A stretch of DNA of 64,000 nt from Trichopria drosophilae (GCA_030407085.1 CM059582.1:201484001-201548000); one strand, 5' to 3'. Positions 25,080-38,256 are shown, counted from the first letter of the stretch. Translations and numbers: made by a program. The notes: generated by a model from the letters alone, not told the origin.

Positions 25080-25700
25080 GCCGTGATTGTTTTAACAACT
25101 CACTTTCCCGCACAGCCCGGTTAATCCTGTTTTTATTCTGTAATAATAGATTTACCATCATGAATACGCGTACATCAAGCGAGTGTGCGTTAATGACACC
25201 TGTCAGTTGTCAAACAATTCAATGTATTCGACACTGTTATAATTTTGTTGTTTCAGTTGGTCGTGGAATGATTTATCAAGGGAACAAAAATTAAATTGTC
25301 TACCTATTTCGCAGGGCTAACCACAAATGACCCTCACTTGGCTGCGTAACATCCAACACGCACATCCGTGAATAATGAGTGCGCTGTTGCGCTCGAACGG
25401 GCACTCGGAGTTCGTCACGTCGAGATTAAAGATACAAGCTCAGTGCTTCTTCATTTCACCAGGGCTCCCAGTGTCGAGTGTTACGCGATCGATCGTGCAC
25501 GTATATATACTTATATATAAAATCTTTGTATTTATGTCTGGATACTCTTGCCGCAACATATCGAGACGCTGAATCGAAAACCCTCCAAGGCATCTTTCGA
25601 ATGCATTTCGTGACGATCCTGATACGATTTTGATTTATTTTCATTTTTCCCTTCAGGGCTGGGGAGAACACGAGCTGGGCGACAGGCGTCAATCAGATCT
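25080..25700. other. GC-richer unique island
   Basis: CpG-containing DNA with short frames on both strands (65 and 78 codons) overlapping one another. A TATATATAAAATC string near 25510-25525 is promoter-like only by composition. No coding signal is convincing. Confidence 0.3.
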
Positions 25701-26099
25701 ACCATTCAATTAGAAAATTCAACACGATAATCCCAGACAACTTTGCTCGTTTTTTCCAATATTTGCTAGTTCGAGGTATTCCGAATAAGCTTTCAGTATC
25801 TTTTCTTGCACAAATAAACATGTATTGAATTGCACTGTTATGTTTCTAAATATTTACATCAACAATATTTACATATGAGTAGTTTCAACACCAGATCGTT
25901 CTTATAGTTGTATTATATTGCTAACCTCCACATTGTTGATAACTGGTGAAGAGAAGTTCATTTCTGAATAAAAATGTTGTTAAAGCATGTTGATATGATG
26001 ACATTTATTTCCAGTATTTTTTCATCTAAAACATCGGAATAATAAAGTAGAAGTAAGGCCTCAAGTGATCTCGCACTGCCCCAAATGCTCAGGAAACCG

Positions 26100-27240
26100 C
26101 ACTAAGGCATAACTGAAACATTCTAATCGTTTAATAATCTCCAGGGGATTTGTCCGCAATCCCCGTACATAATATTTACATAATTCAAACGCGATTGTCA
26201 TAAGACGCGGCTCAGAATCGCGCTTATTCAGCTTAGCGCAGCAATGGCCATTGAGAGCGTTAATCTCATTAGTAGAAATTCATCCGACTTGGCAATTCAT
26301 GTTCGAGACGACAGAAGAGTGATTTTCACTTTTCGAATACCCCTACTTTTTTTCAGGGTGGAATTATATATATGCATCTATATGCTCATCTCGCGAGATG
26401 TACGCACACGTAGACATTTGTCGCGAGAACCGGCTCGTTAGAGTAATCACGAATGCAGCAATCGCATTTGCGACGCAGCATTCACGCTCAGACGTCGACT
26501 CGATCTCGCCGATGCATCCCTGGTTCTACGTATCTACTTGCTCTAATTGGGATCAGCCTCCGACCACTCGGCACGTCACAAATGAAAGGGAGTGTACTGT
26601 AAGTTCCTGAAGGGCTTCCATGCGAGTTGCGTCTGGTACAAGGGTCCCCTTGCGGGGAGGAACTTATTTTTGTTTTCCATGGCAGGTTCCCGTTAAAATT
26701 GCCACCCTGCTTTTATGACGAGACATTTTTTAAATCCGACAGCCACGGGGAGATTTGCGGAGCGACAGTGTAGAAGAGACCCGACAATGTTTCGACTGCA
26801 TTTCGAGCAGGGACTCGAAACCCAGAGACTGACGGAGGGGTGCGCAGCCTTCAACGGGGAAAGATGAATATCGTAGGCGGATTTTATTTAAATGTGATGG
26901 GGCGCGATGATTCCTGACGGAACGGATTCGTAACGTACCTCCGTGACTTTGCGATAAGTGCAATGTGCGAATAGTCGTTCGATTAAATGTACCTTCCATT
27001 ACCATGCGGACATAATATCGAATTCCGTTGAAAGGATCACCCTAAAAAAAAGGGATGATGGTTTTCGGTTACTGTAAGGCGGATTCCCGTTCGAATTGAA
27101 TGTCAAAATGAGAGGTTACGGGTCCGTCATACCGTTTCCGTATTGTGCATGGCCCTTGAACCGGTTCCTGATCGGATTTTCTCGAAATTCGTCGGCGAGT
27201 GCGAAATCCCGACATGTTTAATGAAAAAGGAATATGGCTG
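26100..27240. other. GC-richer unique island with CATCTCGCGAGATG palindrome
   Basis: High CpG through most of the interval, with the 14-bp perfect palindrome CATCTCGCGAGATG at 26387-26400. Frames of 65-91 codons are unrecognised. This is one of the larger candidate constrained segments. Confidence 0.35.
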
Positions 27241-28139
27241 ATCCAAAAATGACCAATAAAAACGTTTTTATTAAAATTTCTTTTCTAAAGCTAACGTTTC
27301 ATTCGAAACTTCCATAAAGGTCTTTCAAAATATTAAATTAAATGTTTTCATCTTTTTGGATTCAACAAAATTTAAGATTAATTAATAAAATCTATTGGCA
27401 ATATTAATTTAGTTCAAATTCATCATCTACTAGTTTTCTGTACTTCCACGCTTTTCATCACACCGACCCCAATGTCCGCCTTTGGAGTCGCACCGCCTTT
27501 GTTCTTGTTTCCCAATACTGTACTAAAATTGAATTGCTATAAGCTCGGTGACCGCTGTGGGAGCGTGTTGAAGGACGAAAACGTTAGAGATAGCTATGCA
27601 AGGAATTTCGAAAGACGAGGAATTTGACTGTGATTGTTCATTCCTAACAATCCGAATTCGATAGGAGATATCCTTTTAGATGCGTTAAAGGAAGTCTTTT
27701 CAAAAAACAATATCTTGGTATTTTTAATAATTTAAAAAAATGGTGTAGATCCTTTTCCTTCATACATTTAGAAAAGAAGTTGTAGCATTCGAAGTCCATG
27801 GACAAACAGGAAGATGTTGTAAACGACTGTGTATTTGTGAAAATCCAAGTATGGTACAAGGGAATCCTTTGCAGTTCTAGCTCCATCTACAAAATATATC
27901 GTCATTATGTCCAATTAATGAGAAAATATGAAATTTTACTTTGAATGTAGCGATTTCTTTTTCACAATGCAATTTTAATTTAAATTGGCTTGAGCTCAAG
28001 TGTGGAATATCATGATTTCAGTTACTGATCAAGTGAAAATTTAACTTATTTAATTTAAGAGAGTGGGAGTATTACCTACGGGTTGATAAGAGAAAATGAG
28101 TAAATTAAACAAAAACATAATATTATATGTTCGAAATTT

Positions 28140-28610
28140 TAGTGGACAATACCTACATTAGTACTTGTGCGTCCACTGGGTCGTCTTTATATGGCTATAG
28201 GACGCCCTGAATTCGTATGGTATATATTCAAGCACGTCCATATTACGTCCTTATGTCACTGGTATGTACGTCCAATGAACGTCTATCTTTGGGCGCCACC
28301 AAATTTAGACGTACAATGGATGAATTATGGGAACGAACGAAAGAAGGGTTATACAGACATTACATTCAGAAGGTCGTTGAACATCCAAAAATCTACGCCC
28401 AGTGGACCAAATTTATACATCAAGTGTACAGATTCAGAATTTAAAATAGATCAAATGTATTGGACCAAATTTTGAAATCCAGGATACATAAAAGGACGCA
28501 CAATGTGCTTTCGGGGTCCAGAGTACATGCAATATAAGTAGGTACAACAGATGTACAATGGACGTACGATGGAAGTCCATATATAATTGGACATATTATT
28601 ACAGGTGGAT
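28140..28610. repeat. GGACGTCC-type palindromic-unit block
   Basis: GACGTCC, ACGTCCA and TGGACGT variants recur on both strands (28169, 28235, 28244, 28267, 28277, 28308, 28560). TGGACCAAATTT appears at about 28402 and 28461. Outer parts pair weakly, for example the 28143-28175 and 28540-28585 regions. The same motif type recurs at 38011-38072. It looks like a degenerate fold-back element. Frames of 102 and 75 codons here follow from the repeat. Confidence 0.6.
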
Positions 28611-28664
28611 TAATTTTTAAATTAACTTTATTTTTATATTTTTTATATATTTAACTACGTTTGT

Positions 28665-29920
28665 ACATGGTAAATTCTCAAGAAATCCGCCAATTACACG
28701 AATTTTTTTCGTTTTTGTTAATGGTGGAAAATGGCTACTATTTTCCTGGAAATTTATTGCATTTCACTTAGATAATACGTTTAATACGAAATTTGAGCTT
28801 AAACACTCATGGGTACTGTAAAATAACTACTCTAAGTTAATGGAGATTACAATGAGTTAACGGAGTTTACAGTTAAGAGACAACAAAATATTAAATCGTA
28901 ATTCAATAATATTCTGTTGATTATAAATATAAATATAACCTTATTTTTACATAAGTCAGGGGTACAATTAACTTTATAAGTAATTATTATAAATACTTAT
29001 CAAGAATAAAATAATAGAAAAGGATCAAACGTAAATTGTTTAATTAAGTTATAAATTGTTTTTTCTTTATTCCTAATGTTTTTTTTAAACAACTCTAAGA
29101 CATTTTTATTCTAAGAAAATTTGTTTTAAGTTTATAATTTTCATGAAAGTAAAGTATTAAACTTTTCTAGATTTGAAGACTAATAATTTATTTTTTTGAA
29201 AACTACAGGCTTTAGGGAAAATTTTCGTGGATCAAAAATGTCTTAGAACCTCAAATTTTTTCAGATTTTTTCAATGACGACTTACAAAATTTTGTTCATT
29301 TCAATTTTTTAAAAATCAAAAAGTATATCAAAAGTTAATGCATTCGGATAAAATTTTAATGTATTTTTTTATTCATTCCAAAGCAATATTAATCTTAGAA
29401 AATTTTTTCTAAAGTCATAAATGGGTTTTAATGTTCATGTTTTATTAAGTATAAATATGATGTTGAATGGCTTTTTGATGAATAAATGAGATGGAATTTT
29501 TGCAACTAACATATTTTTCTAAAAATATTTACCGTCTTTATTTATCAATATAATTCTTCGGCATTTTTTCGCAACGCTTCTAATCTGGCGGACAAGTTTC
29601 TGACTTCAGAAGGAAAACAGCCGAAAAAATTACAAAATATGTTAGTTGGACGAATACATTTTTTAAGCTATGCAAAAGAAATACGAAAATATATTTTTGT
29701 AACTTAGCGCGCAAAAGTTAACCGAGTTACGTTTTTTATGTCTAACAATTTTTTATTAAATGAATAGGGCTCGTAATTAATATTTTTATCGTTGCCTTTA
29801 TCGTATGGAGATATGAAGTATCTGGGCAAAATTGTTGAAGTTTTCTCATATGTCTCTTTATGTAAACTTTTTCAAAAAGAACGTAATCGGCCATTTTTTT
29901 GAGAATTCACCGTATATTTT
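28665..29920. repeat. Terminal inverted repeat pair about 1.25 kb apart
   Basis: ATGGTAAATTCTCAAGAAAT near 28668 and the reverse complement of 29885-29915 (ACGGTGAATTCTCAAAAAAA) are diverged inverted copies. Similarity continues for roughly 35-40 bases. The interior is AT-rich without a gene. The right copy directly adjoins the tRNA-like head at 29975, so it may instead be the body of that SINE with a second inverted copy at 28665. Confidence 0.5.
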
Positions 29921-29974
29921 AAACTGTTTTCTTATGTTTGAACACCTACAAATAAGACAACCTAGAATAAGGAA

Positions 29975-30050
29975 AAACGACCCGATGTAGGATCGAACCC
30001 GGGTCTCTCACTGTTACGACACTAACTCTTTAACCACTCATTCTGCACTT
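29975..30050 (-). mobile_element. tRNA-derived SINE-like head
   Basis: Read on the minus strand, the sequence has a polymerase III A box TGGTTAAAGAG (30036 down to 30026) and a B box GTTCGATCC (29998 down to 29990), about 38 bases start to start. Both match the tRNA promoter consensus (TRGYNNANNNG and GWTCRANNC). The T-arm stem around the B box does not pair and no full cloverleaf forms, so it is not a working tRNA gene. A SINE body would run toward lower coordinates, where TGGCCGATTACG and related sequence lies. A decayed tRNA pseudogene is the alternative. Confidence 0.7.
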
Positions 30051-31549
30051 CAAATTCGGTATTGAACGAAGTACAGTTACTTTTACTAAAGTATAGAAAT
30101 TGTAGGAATGTGACACCTTCCCGATCACGAAATTATTGTTATCCTTAGAATCTAAACCCTGTACAATTTGTCAGTAAACTAAGATGTGAAAAAGGTTAAA
30201 CATAATCAAATAGGTTAAATATAATTTCACATAGCAAATGTTAAGTATAAATACTTCACTGCATTGTTTGCGTTGAAATCTTACGCTACTCATTCTTACA
30301 ACAAAACCATTGAGATACTGCATGGAAGAACTTCCTAAGTCGATTGTCTGTATTGCAGAAAAAGTGCATAAACGTGACCCCCACTGAATTGAACCCATAT
30401 CGAGGTCATTACTTCACGCAGCCCCTCAATTACTTTCAAATTGGGAAGCGTTTTAATATAAATTTTCTGACCTCTACACGTCTAAGACACTATTATTTAT
30501 AAACCAAAGGCGTATGTCCTGTTAAAAATGTAAAAAGTTAATGATTACTGTCACTATAAATTTTAATAAAATCCTCAATAATGGTGGTCACCTTGAAAGT
30601 AAAGGAAGAAAATAAATTTCTGTTTCACCTCAGCATTGTAGTCATCATGAGAATAAATATTAAAGCATAAAAATAAAATTAGGTAAACATTAAAAAAATA
30701 GTCCCAGCGATATAGAAATATGTTTCAGTTGTAGAAATGTAGGAATATTAAAGTATTCAATCTAGATTTGTGTTTAATTTACTAAAACTAACAAATTATT
30801 ATTCGAGGTGTGTTCACAAAAATAAAATCCATTCTTGGTTAACAAATAAATCGGAATATTATAACTGTACTCTTTTTTATATTTAATACATCAATTATAA
30901 AGAAATTTATTTTAGATATATTAAGACACCCATTAAATGAAAAAATTCGTAAAATATAATATGGATATTTAACAATTTCGACATTTTGTGCCTGCAATCA
31001 AAATATCTGCATGAGAGTAAATATTTCCTAAATGTGGTATATTTAACATATTACGTAAATTGCATATAGTTATTGTCCGCAACATAATACTATTTTCTAT
31101 TTTTGCGTATTTTAGAATTGTTATTTCACAATCGATATAACCGCAATAGAATAAAGCATTTAATAGACTGTCAGCATATACCTTTTCATTTGATTGTATG
31201 CATCGTTAAATATTGGGATTTCAAATATTGAAACGAAAACAATCGTTTGAATGAACTGTTATTAATTTTCGAAATGATTTTATGGACCGAGAAGAATTCA
31301 CGAAACTATTATGCGAATCACGACCTTCTGATTTCATTGGTAATGCATTTCAAACACTGCTAAAACTAAAAATAGATAAAATCTGTCTGTGATATAAAGT
31401 GCCCTAAAATTGGGATATTATTTGTTTTATTGGCAGTTAATAAGACCTTTTAATATATAACTTTTTTAAAATATAATGGAGATATTAAAAGGGTTTGCAT
31501 TTCAGTAATTCTACATAATTTGTGACATTTTCTTGCTTACACACGGAGA
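30051..31549. other. AT-rich stretch; no feature recognised
   Basis: No gene, RNA or repeat could be supported beyond short AT runs. Confidence 0.5.
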
Positions 31550-31655
31550 CAGGTCGAAAAATCGACGAATCAAAAAGCCGACAATTCAAACAATCGACCC
31601 ATTAAAACATAGACACAACGACAACTGGACATTGATTTTTTAAAGTCGGTTTAGC
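31550..31655 (+). mobile_element. Family A damaged copy
   Basis: From CAGGTCGAAAAATCGACG the sequence follows the left arm (AATCAAAAAGCCGACAATTC). It is followed by a degraded version of the family core (CATTAAAACATAGACACAAC) and a short stub of the right arm (AAGTCGGTTT). The outer right arm is missing and the left terminus is mutated. Orientation of the core is plus. Confidence 0.75.
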
Positions 31656-31849
31656 TTTATGATATAAATGCTTATTTGCAACTCATTTATGAAACTATTG
31701 TTTAATGCCGAACGTTTTTTATTATGTGAAATATAAAATAGCTTTCTTAACATCAGTAAGCGTAATATCGACTTACGAATTAGGATATACTTTTTCCAAT
31801 TTAAACTGATAATGATAAATGTCATTCGAATTGGCAGTCTTTTGTTCCA

Positions 31850-34800
31850 AGCTTCATTCCGTAGGCATCAGTGGCGAATAGAAAATTCCCGACTGCTTTA
31901 TGTAAAACGAGTTCCTTCCGCGTCATCAAATTTAATGGCGCTCCATGAAATAATTAAAGGATGAAAAAAGGCCCACTTCTCATTCAGATTGTTCGTGAAA
32001 GTAAAGGACCTTTTGGGGGATAGTGTTCGTAATTCGATCCGGAACTTTGATCAAAGATGCTACAGCGCGTCAATCAGTCAATTTCGCGATGCCCTGATTA
32101 AAGCTCCTCCAGACGTACCGCGGAATCGGCCGCGGTAACACCGAAACTTTCCCAGATTTTCAACTACAATTTTACCTCGAAATTCCTCCTTTTCCGGCGG
32201 TTATAAAGTTTACGATCTCGAATTTGCAAGAGTAATTCCGCGGGAGTTACGACGATTCAAAACTTTATCCACATTGGCATATAACGTAGGTATAGTCGTA
32301 GAAAAAGTAGCGATACCTGTTCATATCTCCATAGTGGAATAAAGGCACTTTTCTTGGTATTTACGGTAACAATAAATTGCTGGTATAAAACGTCCGATTC
32401 AGTTTAGATTCGGAACAATCGGTACTTCCACGCTGTTCTTCCACGGTGCAACGATAGCGCAGTGTTCTTTCAAGGGAGAAAAAAAATATCTCTCAACTCC
32501 TACATCACCGGAAACACAAAGGACTCGAATTAGCGGCCCGTTAAAGAGCGCCGTTGAATGGCTGATGGAACGGGTATCCGACATAATGATGATGTGGGTC
32601 TCCACTCACAAAGAGGCCACGTGCACCGAGATATCGTATGAATGTCAGAGAAAAAGGGACCGAAAATCACACTTTCAGTATACACCCATACAGGAACCGT
32701 GCAAAAATCGATCAAAAGTGGGGCATACTTTCTAATTGACCCGCACGCACTCGAGAACTCGTCGGAATGATGCGCAGTTTCAGTTTTAGCAGCTCCCTTG
32801 CGGCCGCTAAATATTACAACTTTGGACCAAGAAGGAAGGTCGGTGAAGAATACATATACGTGTATGATAAACTTCACCAATTTCGTAGCCGTGCTATGTA
32901 ACTAAGATGTTCAGTGGAGCGAAGTTCGCGCAAATGCGTTTCCACGTCATTTTCTTCACTCAAATAGCACAGTAAGATTAAGATACGGTACAACACCTCT
33001 CAGGTTTCCGGCTGACATAAAGCCGCATCACAAACGGTTGTAACGGAGATCGTACGTACATGCTGCACACGCTCGTAGTTACTAAGGAAGTTCCATTCCC
33101 CCCCTTCGGCTTTCTCTGTCCCTCTTTCTCGCAATCCCTTTCAATGGGAACTTCTCAGCCGACAACTAATTAAATGTTTCTGGACTAACGGCTGCTACAG
33201 AGAACAGGAGCGGCTCATAAAATCCGCAGCTCGAAAATCGAGTTTGCGAAGAATCGTAAAGGGGAGGCTTAAAATAGATAATGAACGTAAAAAGCCACAA
33301 AGGTATTTACTTTGAGCATTATGTAAAGCGCGTTTCGAGCTTTTATGCACTAAACAGCATTTATAACAAGATACCTTTCCGAGTAATTGCATGCGTACAT
33401 GAGTTCTGTTTTCCCATCGTTTCAATTGCGCTTGGCAAATTATTTTTATGAATTCGTAATCGAAAGTATTAAAACCGTTTCACGATGTTAGGGCGAGTGC
33501 GTCAATATATAATGGTGGCTCACTCCAACTCGGCAGCGAAGTTCCCTGTAGTAAATAAGTAATAAGCACCTAGAGGCTCGTCTTTATTCGAAAATCGGAC
33601 ATTGAAGTTGGCAGCTCGAAGCGTACGTGGGGGGTTTTGATAAGTTGGCGTGATTTCGAAAGCGAGCAGCAATTCTGCTCTCGAACCCATTCAATTGCTG
33701 GGAGGTGAGCACGGGGTATGCGCTGAAAGCGTAAATCGTATAATTCAATAACCAGAGGTATTGTCCGCTGCGTTCAACACCTGGGCGCGCTTGAAAAATA
33801 TACGCAAAGGCTTTTATTGGAGAGTTCATTGGGTTGAATCGAAGGGGCGTTCGGACCCGTCACAATGATCGCCACCAACTACCCGCGAAGACAAAAAAAT
33901 TTACATCATCAATCGGCCGCTCTGTGTACCGAAGTCAGTTGCCGTTGGGTAAAAGATAATTGATAGTTCGGTTCGGAACGAAATATCGAGGGTGGCGACG
34001 CGCATTGTTGGACTACATCGTGAATAATGAGCAGGGACGTTTTTCTACCTTCGAGCTTTCAGGCTAAAAGGACGAATTACCACAAATATTTCAAGATTTA
34101 CTCCAGTTATTTGTAAGACGATTCGATGCGGGTATACGGGTTGGATGAAATATTCGGAACTCTTTTAGGGTAAGTCGTCGATCGTCCCGTTCGTCTTCTT
34201 GCCATTAATTATGCCAGCGTGTGATTTAAATATCGGCGAGTGCGATTTCACAGATTCCTACAATTTGGACGACGTTCCGAGTTACGAGGAATTGATTTTA
34301 CGGGTCGTGAGGCCAATTGATTCGTCGAATTAGTCGGAATACGTAATTCGAAAAGCTGATCATTAAATTGACCCGACAAAGTAGATTCTCCTTAACAGCC
34401 GGCTACGTCGAAAGCAATAAGAGGAAGCGACTAGTCAATGGCGATCGAGTAGAGCTTGAAAGACGTTTAACTTGATGTTTTAGTGGAGAACCGGATACGA
34501 CAGATGATAGTTTCCGGTTAACGTTCAACGATTTACTTCCCATTAACCTCCTATTTACTAATCAATGATTGGGCAAACTTTGGCACATAGAAAATAATTA
34601 AATTTTCGTTATCGCTTCACGATGCTACTATTGATTGACTACATTATTGCTCACCTAAAGCGGGAGAGGGAATACAATGGAAAAATAAATAAATTCCTTG
34701 TCAAAACTGTTGGAAATTGTTTGAAAATATCGTAATATCATTCAGAAATACACGAGGAAATAATAAATAAATGATTCTTCGTGAAGAATCATCCAAGCAT

Positions 34801-36500
34801 AGATTTACTGCCTGCAAAACTACCAACGTGTAAAAACTTGTCAACAACCTGTCAATATCAGTAATAGATCGACTTTTTAGGTCTTTAAATAAAATGTTCA
34901 ATAGTATCACACTTAAGGGACTCGAGGACCTCGCCATTGTGTTTCCAACCGAAAAAGATCGAGGTACGATCTTTGAATGGATCGAAAAAGCAGTCTGTGA
35001 ATTATAGCTCCATTCTTCTTCTCAGTCGCATCTTTATTTCTATTAAATCGACATGAAAAAACAGATGACCGTGCGTTTCTGTAGATTTTGCGTGCGATTG
35101 AATCAATAGACAGTTTCTCATTCATTCCTTCGAAAAGTGACGTTTACAAGCCTCAATGTTGACTGAGGAGTCTGTAAACGTGCGAGAAAAAAAAGGAATC
35201 GTATCCCGCACGAGCGAACGCTATTGGTGACTGTGTTTGCCTTTGTTCCGACATAAAGCACTTACGTGCTAACTTTGAGAATATTTTCGTCGAAGTTGTC
35301 ATATAACGGAGCAATAAAAAGCGTCCTATTGATCAAAATGACAATAATAGCGATAAAATTAATAAGATGCACTCTACAACAATGAAACGTAACGCGAAAA
35401 GTTCGTGGATTCGTTGTGTGCGGAGAGTGAGATTCGGACGGAAAGCGATAGAAATCGGATCGGGAAAAAAGCCTTTTACGCCGGAGGAAGTCGTTGAATA
35501 TCCAATAGGAGTTTTCGGAACGCTGATTTCCGCAGTGATCAAAAGTAATCCGTCAAAATACGGTTTTAAAGTCACGAATGAAAGTTGTACGTGAGTCTCC
35601 CCTTCGAGTTGTTCAAAGAACTATTTTTCAAACTTGACGATTCTCGTAATTGTTCGGAACTTGACGTATCCTGACGAGAATAATACGCACTTCCTTCGGT
35701 GGACGAATGCAAATGCAGCAGAGCACATAGTTATTCGGGTCTCGGAAAGATTCTAATCTTCGTTTCCGGTCTAGAAAAACCGCCACCGGGCCACTCGTCG
35801 GTGCAAATCTCGAGCCACGTCCGGATATCAAAAAACGCGTACGATCGCGATCATCCTTGTGGAAGCTGATGCAAGAATACGCGCGACAATCGTATCTCAT
35901 TCACGGGTGCCTCAATGAGAATTCGAGGGCTGACGGGTATAGGCGACATCTATTATTTACTAATACGGGGGAGTTTTGGCGCCCAACAATGGATCCGGCA
36001 ATGGCTCCAGCATCCTTTCATTTGTGCTTTACGCCATATCCTCCCCGCGACAATGCAAGCTCGCCTGCACTCAATGCGAGACTCGCTTTTCATTTGGCTA
36101 ATCCCAAGCGCCATTTTTACCCTGGTCGTACTTGTGCGAAATCCGGCGATCGTTCACCGGTGCCAGCCGCGTCGGAACGAATGACGCTATTTTCTATCTC
36201 TTTCGAGATTTGTTTTTGGGCGAGATATTTCAGACTGGCGAAAGTGCGGGACTATATACGGGCGAGAAAATATGAAAGAATTGCCAAATATCGATCAACC
36301 AGGTGGCGAGGTGATGGGAACCAATGACATTCATCTTGCGAATGGGCTGTGCTCCGATGGAAGGAGGCAACGAACGCTCGATATCGTATAAGTCAAGCTG
36401 TAGGAACCCATTTGAAGGAAAACATACAAGACGACTTTCCCGGCACGAAATATTCGCTCGAATTTATTGAAAAATGAAATATCCCCTGTATTCCTATAGA
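31850..36500. other. Large GC-richer, CpG-containing unique block
   Basis: This is the longest non-repetitive, GC-richer block in the window, about 4.6 kb with no recognisable mobile element. Open frames include 156 codons at 35857-36327 (plus), 75 codons at 35367-35594 (plus, followed by a GTGAGT donor-like sequence), and 116 codons at 32530-32880 (minus). None shows a familiar domain, and several overlap others in different frames. The block could contain unrecognised exons, UTR or regulatory DNA; composition alone makes it stand out. Confidence 0.4.
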
Positions 36501-36814
36501 TCGTGAAATCCTGTAGCTTGAGGAATCTGAGAATGGGAATTTATGGAACATATTTGGGATGTATTATTTTAATAGAATAGAAGAGGTCCCTAAAGTTGTC
36601 ACAAGCGGATGTAATATATTTATCAATTTTGTTGCATTGGTGAATATAAGATATTGTCTCGAGGCATTACACAATTTTTCAGCACTGGTATTGGCCCACC
36701 CTAATATTCTGTTCTAATAGGTAAAAAGTGAAAAAATGACATTGGAAAAAAAATATAGAAAATCGATTGTAATTTCCGAATAAAAAAATTAGTCATGGAA
36801 TAATATCACGGTAT

Positions 36815-37463
36815 GTCTCGCGTCTATCTGTTTACGGAAGTATCGCTAAATGGCCAATGCGATACTTGAAGCTATACTGAATGCCCATGATCCGGAAAGT
36901 ATTGTTAGTATCGCGAAAGTATCGGGCAATTATTGCGGATATAATATTAAAATCATGAATTAAATCTATTAAGAAACTGCATTAATTGAAATTTCAAAGA
37001 ATTTTAATTATTTCTAAATTCTATGTAATAGAGAATAAATTTGAAAAAAACATTCTTGTATCGGGCGCGCATCTATCCACTCCGATACACTTGACGGTAC
37101 ATAATGATCGAAAAGATGTGACACTTGCAATTCGTATCGATTGTTTGTATTAGAATACCAGCGGTGACAGCCAAGGTTTTTTTTTAATTTATTGGCGATT
37201 ATATACAATTTCTACTTATGTATAATTGTTTAAAATGTTAATAACTTTAGTTTATTTATCGATTTCATTTTAAAATTAGATACTTCCAATACTTGCGCGA
37301 TACGTTGCGGTACATATTTTTTACGTCGATACGAACGACAATTTTCGATTTATGAGATATCATGTATCGCATTATGTATCGACTGTGCTGTTTAGCGATA
37401 CTTCCGCAAGGTAATACACACGAGACTTGATGCGATACTGTTGCAGCACATATTTTTTAAGTC
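36815..37463. repeat. Fold-back element with GCGATAC units
   Basis: 36815-36850 and 37391-37426 are inverted copies of 36 bases, with 29 matching including an exact CGGAAGTATCGCTAAA. Further GCGATAC/GTATCGC units follow inside both arms. A separate direct repeat is present: GCGATACGTTGCGGTACAT at 37297 and a variant at 37432, both running into ATATTTTTTA. The interior has no coding potential. Exact ends and target-site duplication are unclear. Confidence 0.75.
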
Positions 37464-38010
37464 AATTATAAACTGTAATTAATATTCTACTAAGTCAATA
37501 ATAAATTATTTCAGCTAACCTTTAATAAAAGTGATACACTAAAATAGTATTCACCGTTTCGCATTCGGCATTCGGGAAGTAAATAATGCATTTCATGTAC
37601 ATATGTTTTCAAAATGAAAATTCATCACGTATTAAACTCAGTAGGTGCTCATTTTTCACATAAGATCCCATAGAATATGAAATTGCATGCCTGAACATTT
37701 TAAAATAAGAGAGCTGTGTATAATAAGTAGAATAATTTTATTTCGTCCCATTATTCCTTAGCGACGAAAATGATAAAAGTTCCATTTTAATCGTATCTCA
37801 GCCGAAGTTTTGAAATTTATCCAACTAAAAGTATTACAGAAAGAGTTGAAGAAAAAGCCTCACAGTTTTATACGTTTTTATATCTTGTTTAAATAATTAT
37901 TTTTAAATAATAATTATCTTTTTCTCACATTTAACTACCTTGAAAATTATATAACCGTGATAACAAATGCACATAGATTAGACTATAGAAAACGCACTCA
38001 GCACAATCCA

Positions 38011-38072
38011 TTTCGGGATGTCCTGGGGAACTCCTGAGGACGTCCAAATGTCCTGGGATATACAAACGTCAT
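38011..38072. repeat. Short GGACGTCC/TCCTGGGA palindromic-unit block
   Basis: GGGATGTCCTGGGG, GAGGACGTCCAAATG and TCCTGGGATA form a short run of related self-complementary units. They resemble the larger block at 28140-28610 and are probably a fragment of the same family. Confidence 0.5.
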
Positions 38073-38212
38073 TTTCATATGCACACTGAAAAATTTAGGT
38101 TCTGTCACTCACTTAATTCTTCTTACGATGTCGATTAGTTTCATCCTTTGCTCTGTTTCCGTATGCAAGGCCGAAAACGGTAAAATTTACAATTACTATT
38201 CTTGCTGTTATT

Positions 38213-38256
38213 CTTACAGTTGGCAATATGTTCATGTCAACTTACAGTTGGCAATA
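38213..38256 (+). repeat. 16-bp direct repeat
   Basis: CTTACAGTTGGCAATA occurs at 38213-38228 and again exactly at 38241-38256. A short local duplication. Confidence 0.85.

Noticed and set aside
29555..29640. Minus-strand frame ending NLSARLEALRKNAEEL, which reads like a protein C-terminus
   Set aside because: Only about 33 codons are open before an upstream stop, an adjacent frame reads equally plausibly, and no transposase motif is found upstream.
29975..30050. Intact tRNA gene
   Set aside because: A and B boxes are present, but the T stem does not pair and no complete acceptor stem or cloverleaf can be drawn. Treated as a SINE-like or pseudogene head.
35367..35594. 75-codon frame followed by a GTGAGT donor-like sequence
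   Set aside because: The opposite strand is equally open (80 codons) and no acceptor or homologue is visible. A possible exon, but unsupported.
35857..36327. 156-codon plus-strand frame
   Set aside because: The longest frame in the window, but no recognisable domain. A second 89-codon frame overlaps it on the same strand, and GC-richer DNA lowers stop frequency. Not called as a gene without homology or transcript support.
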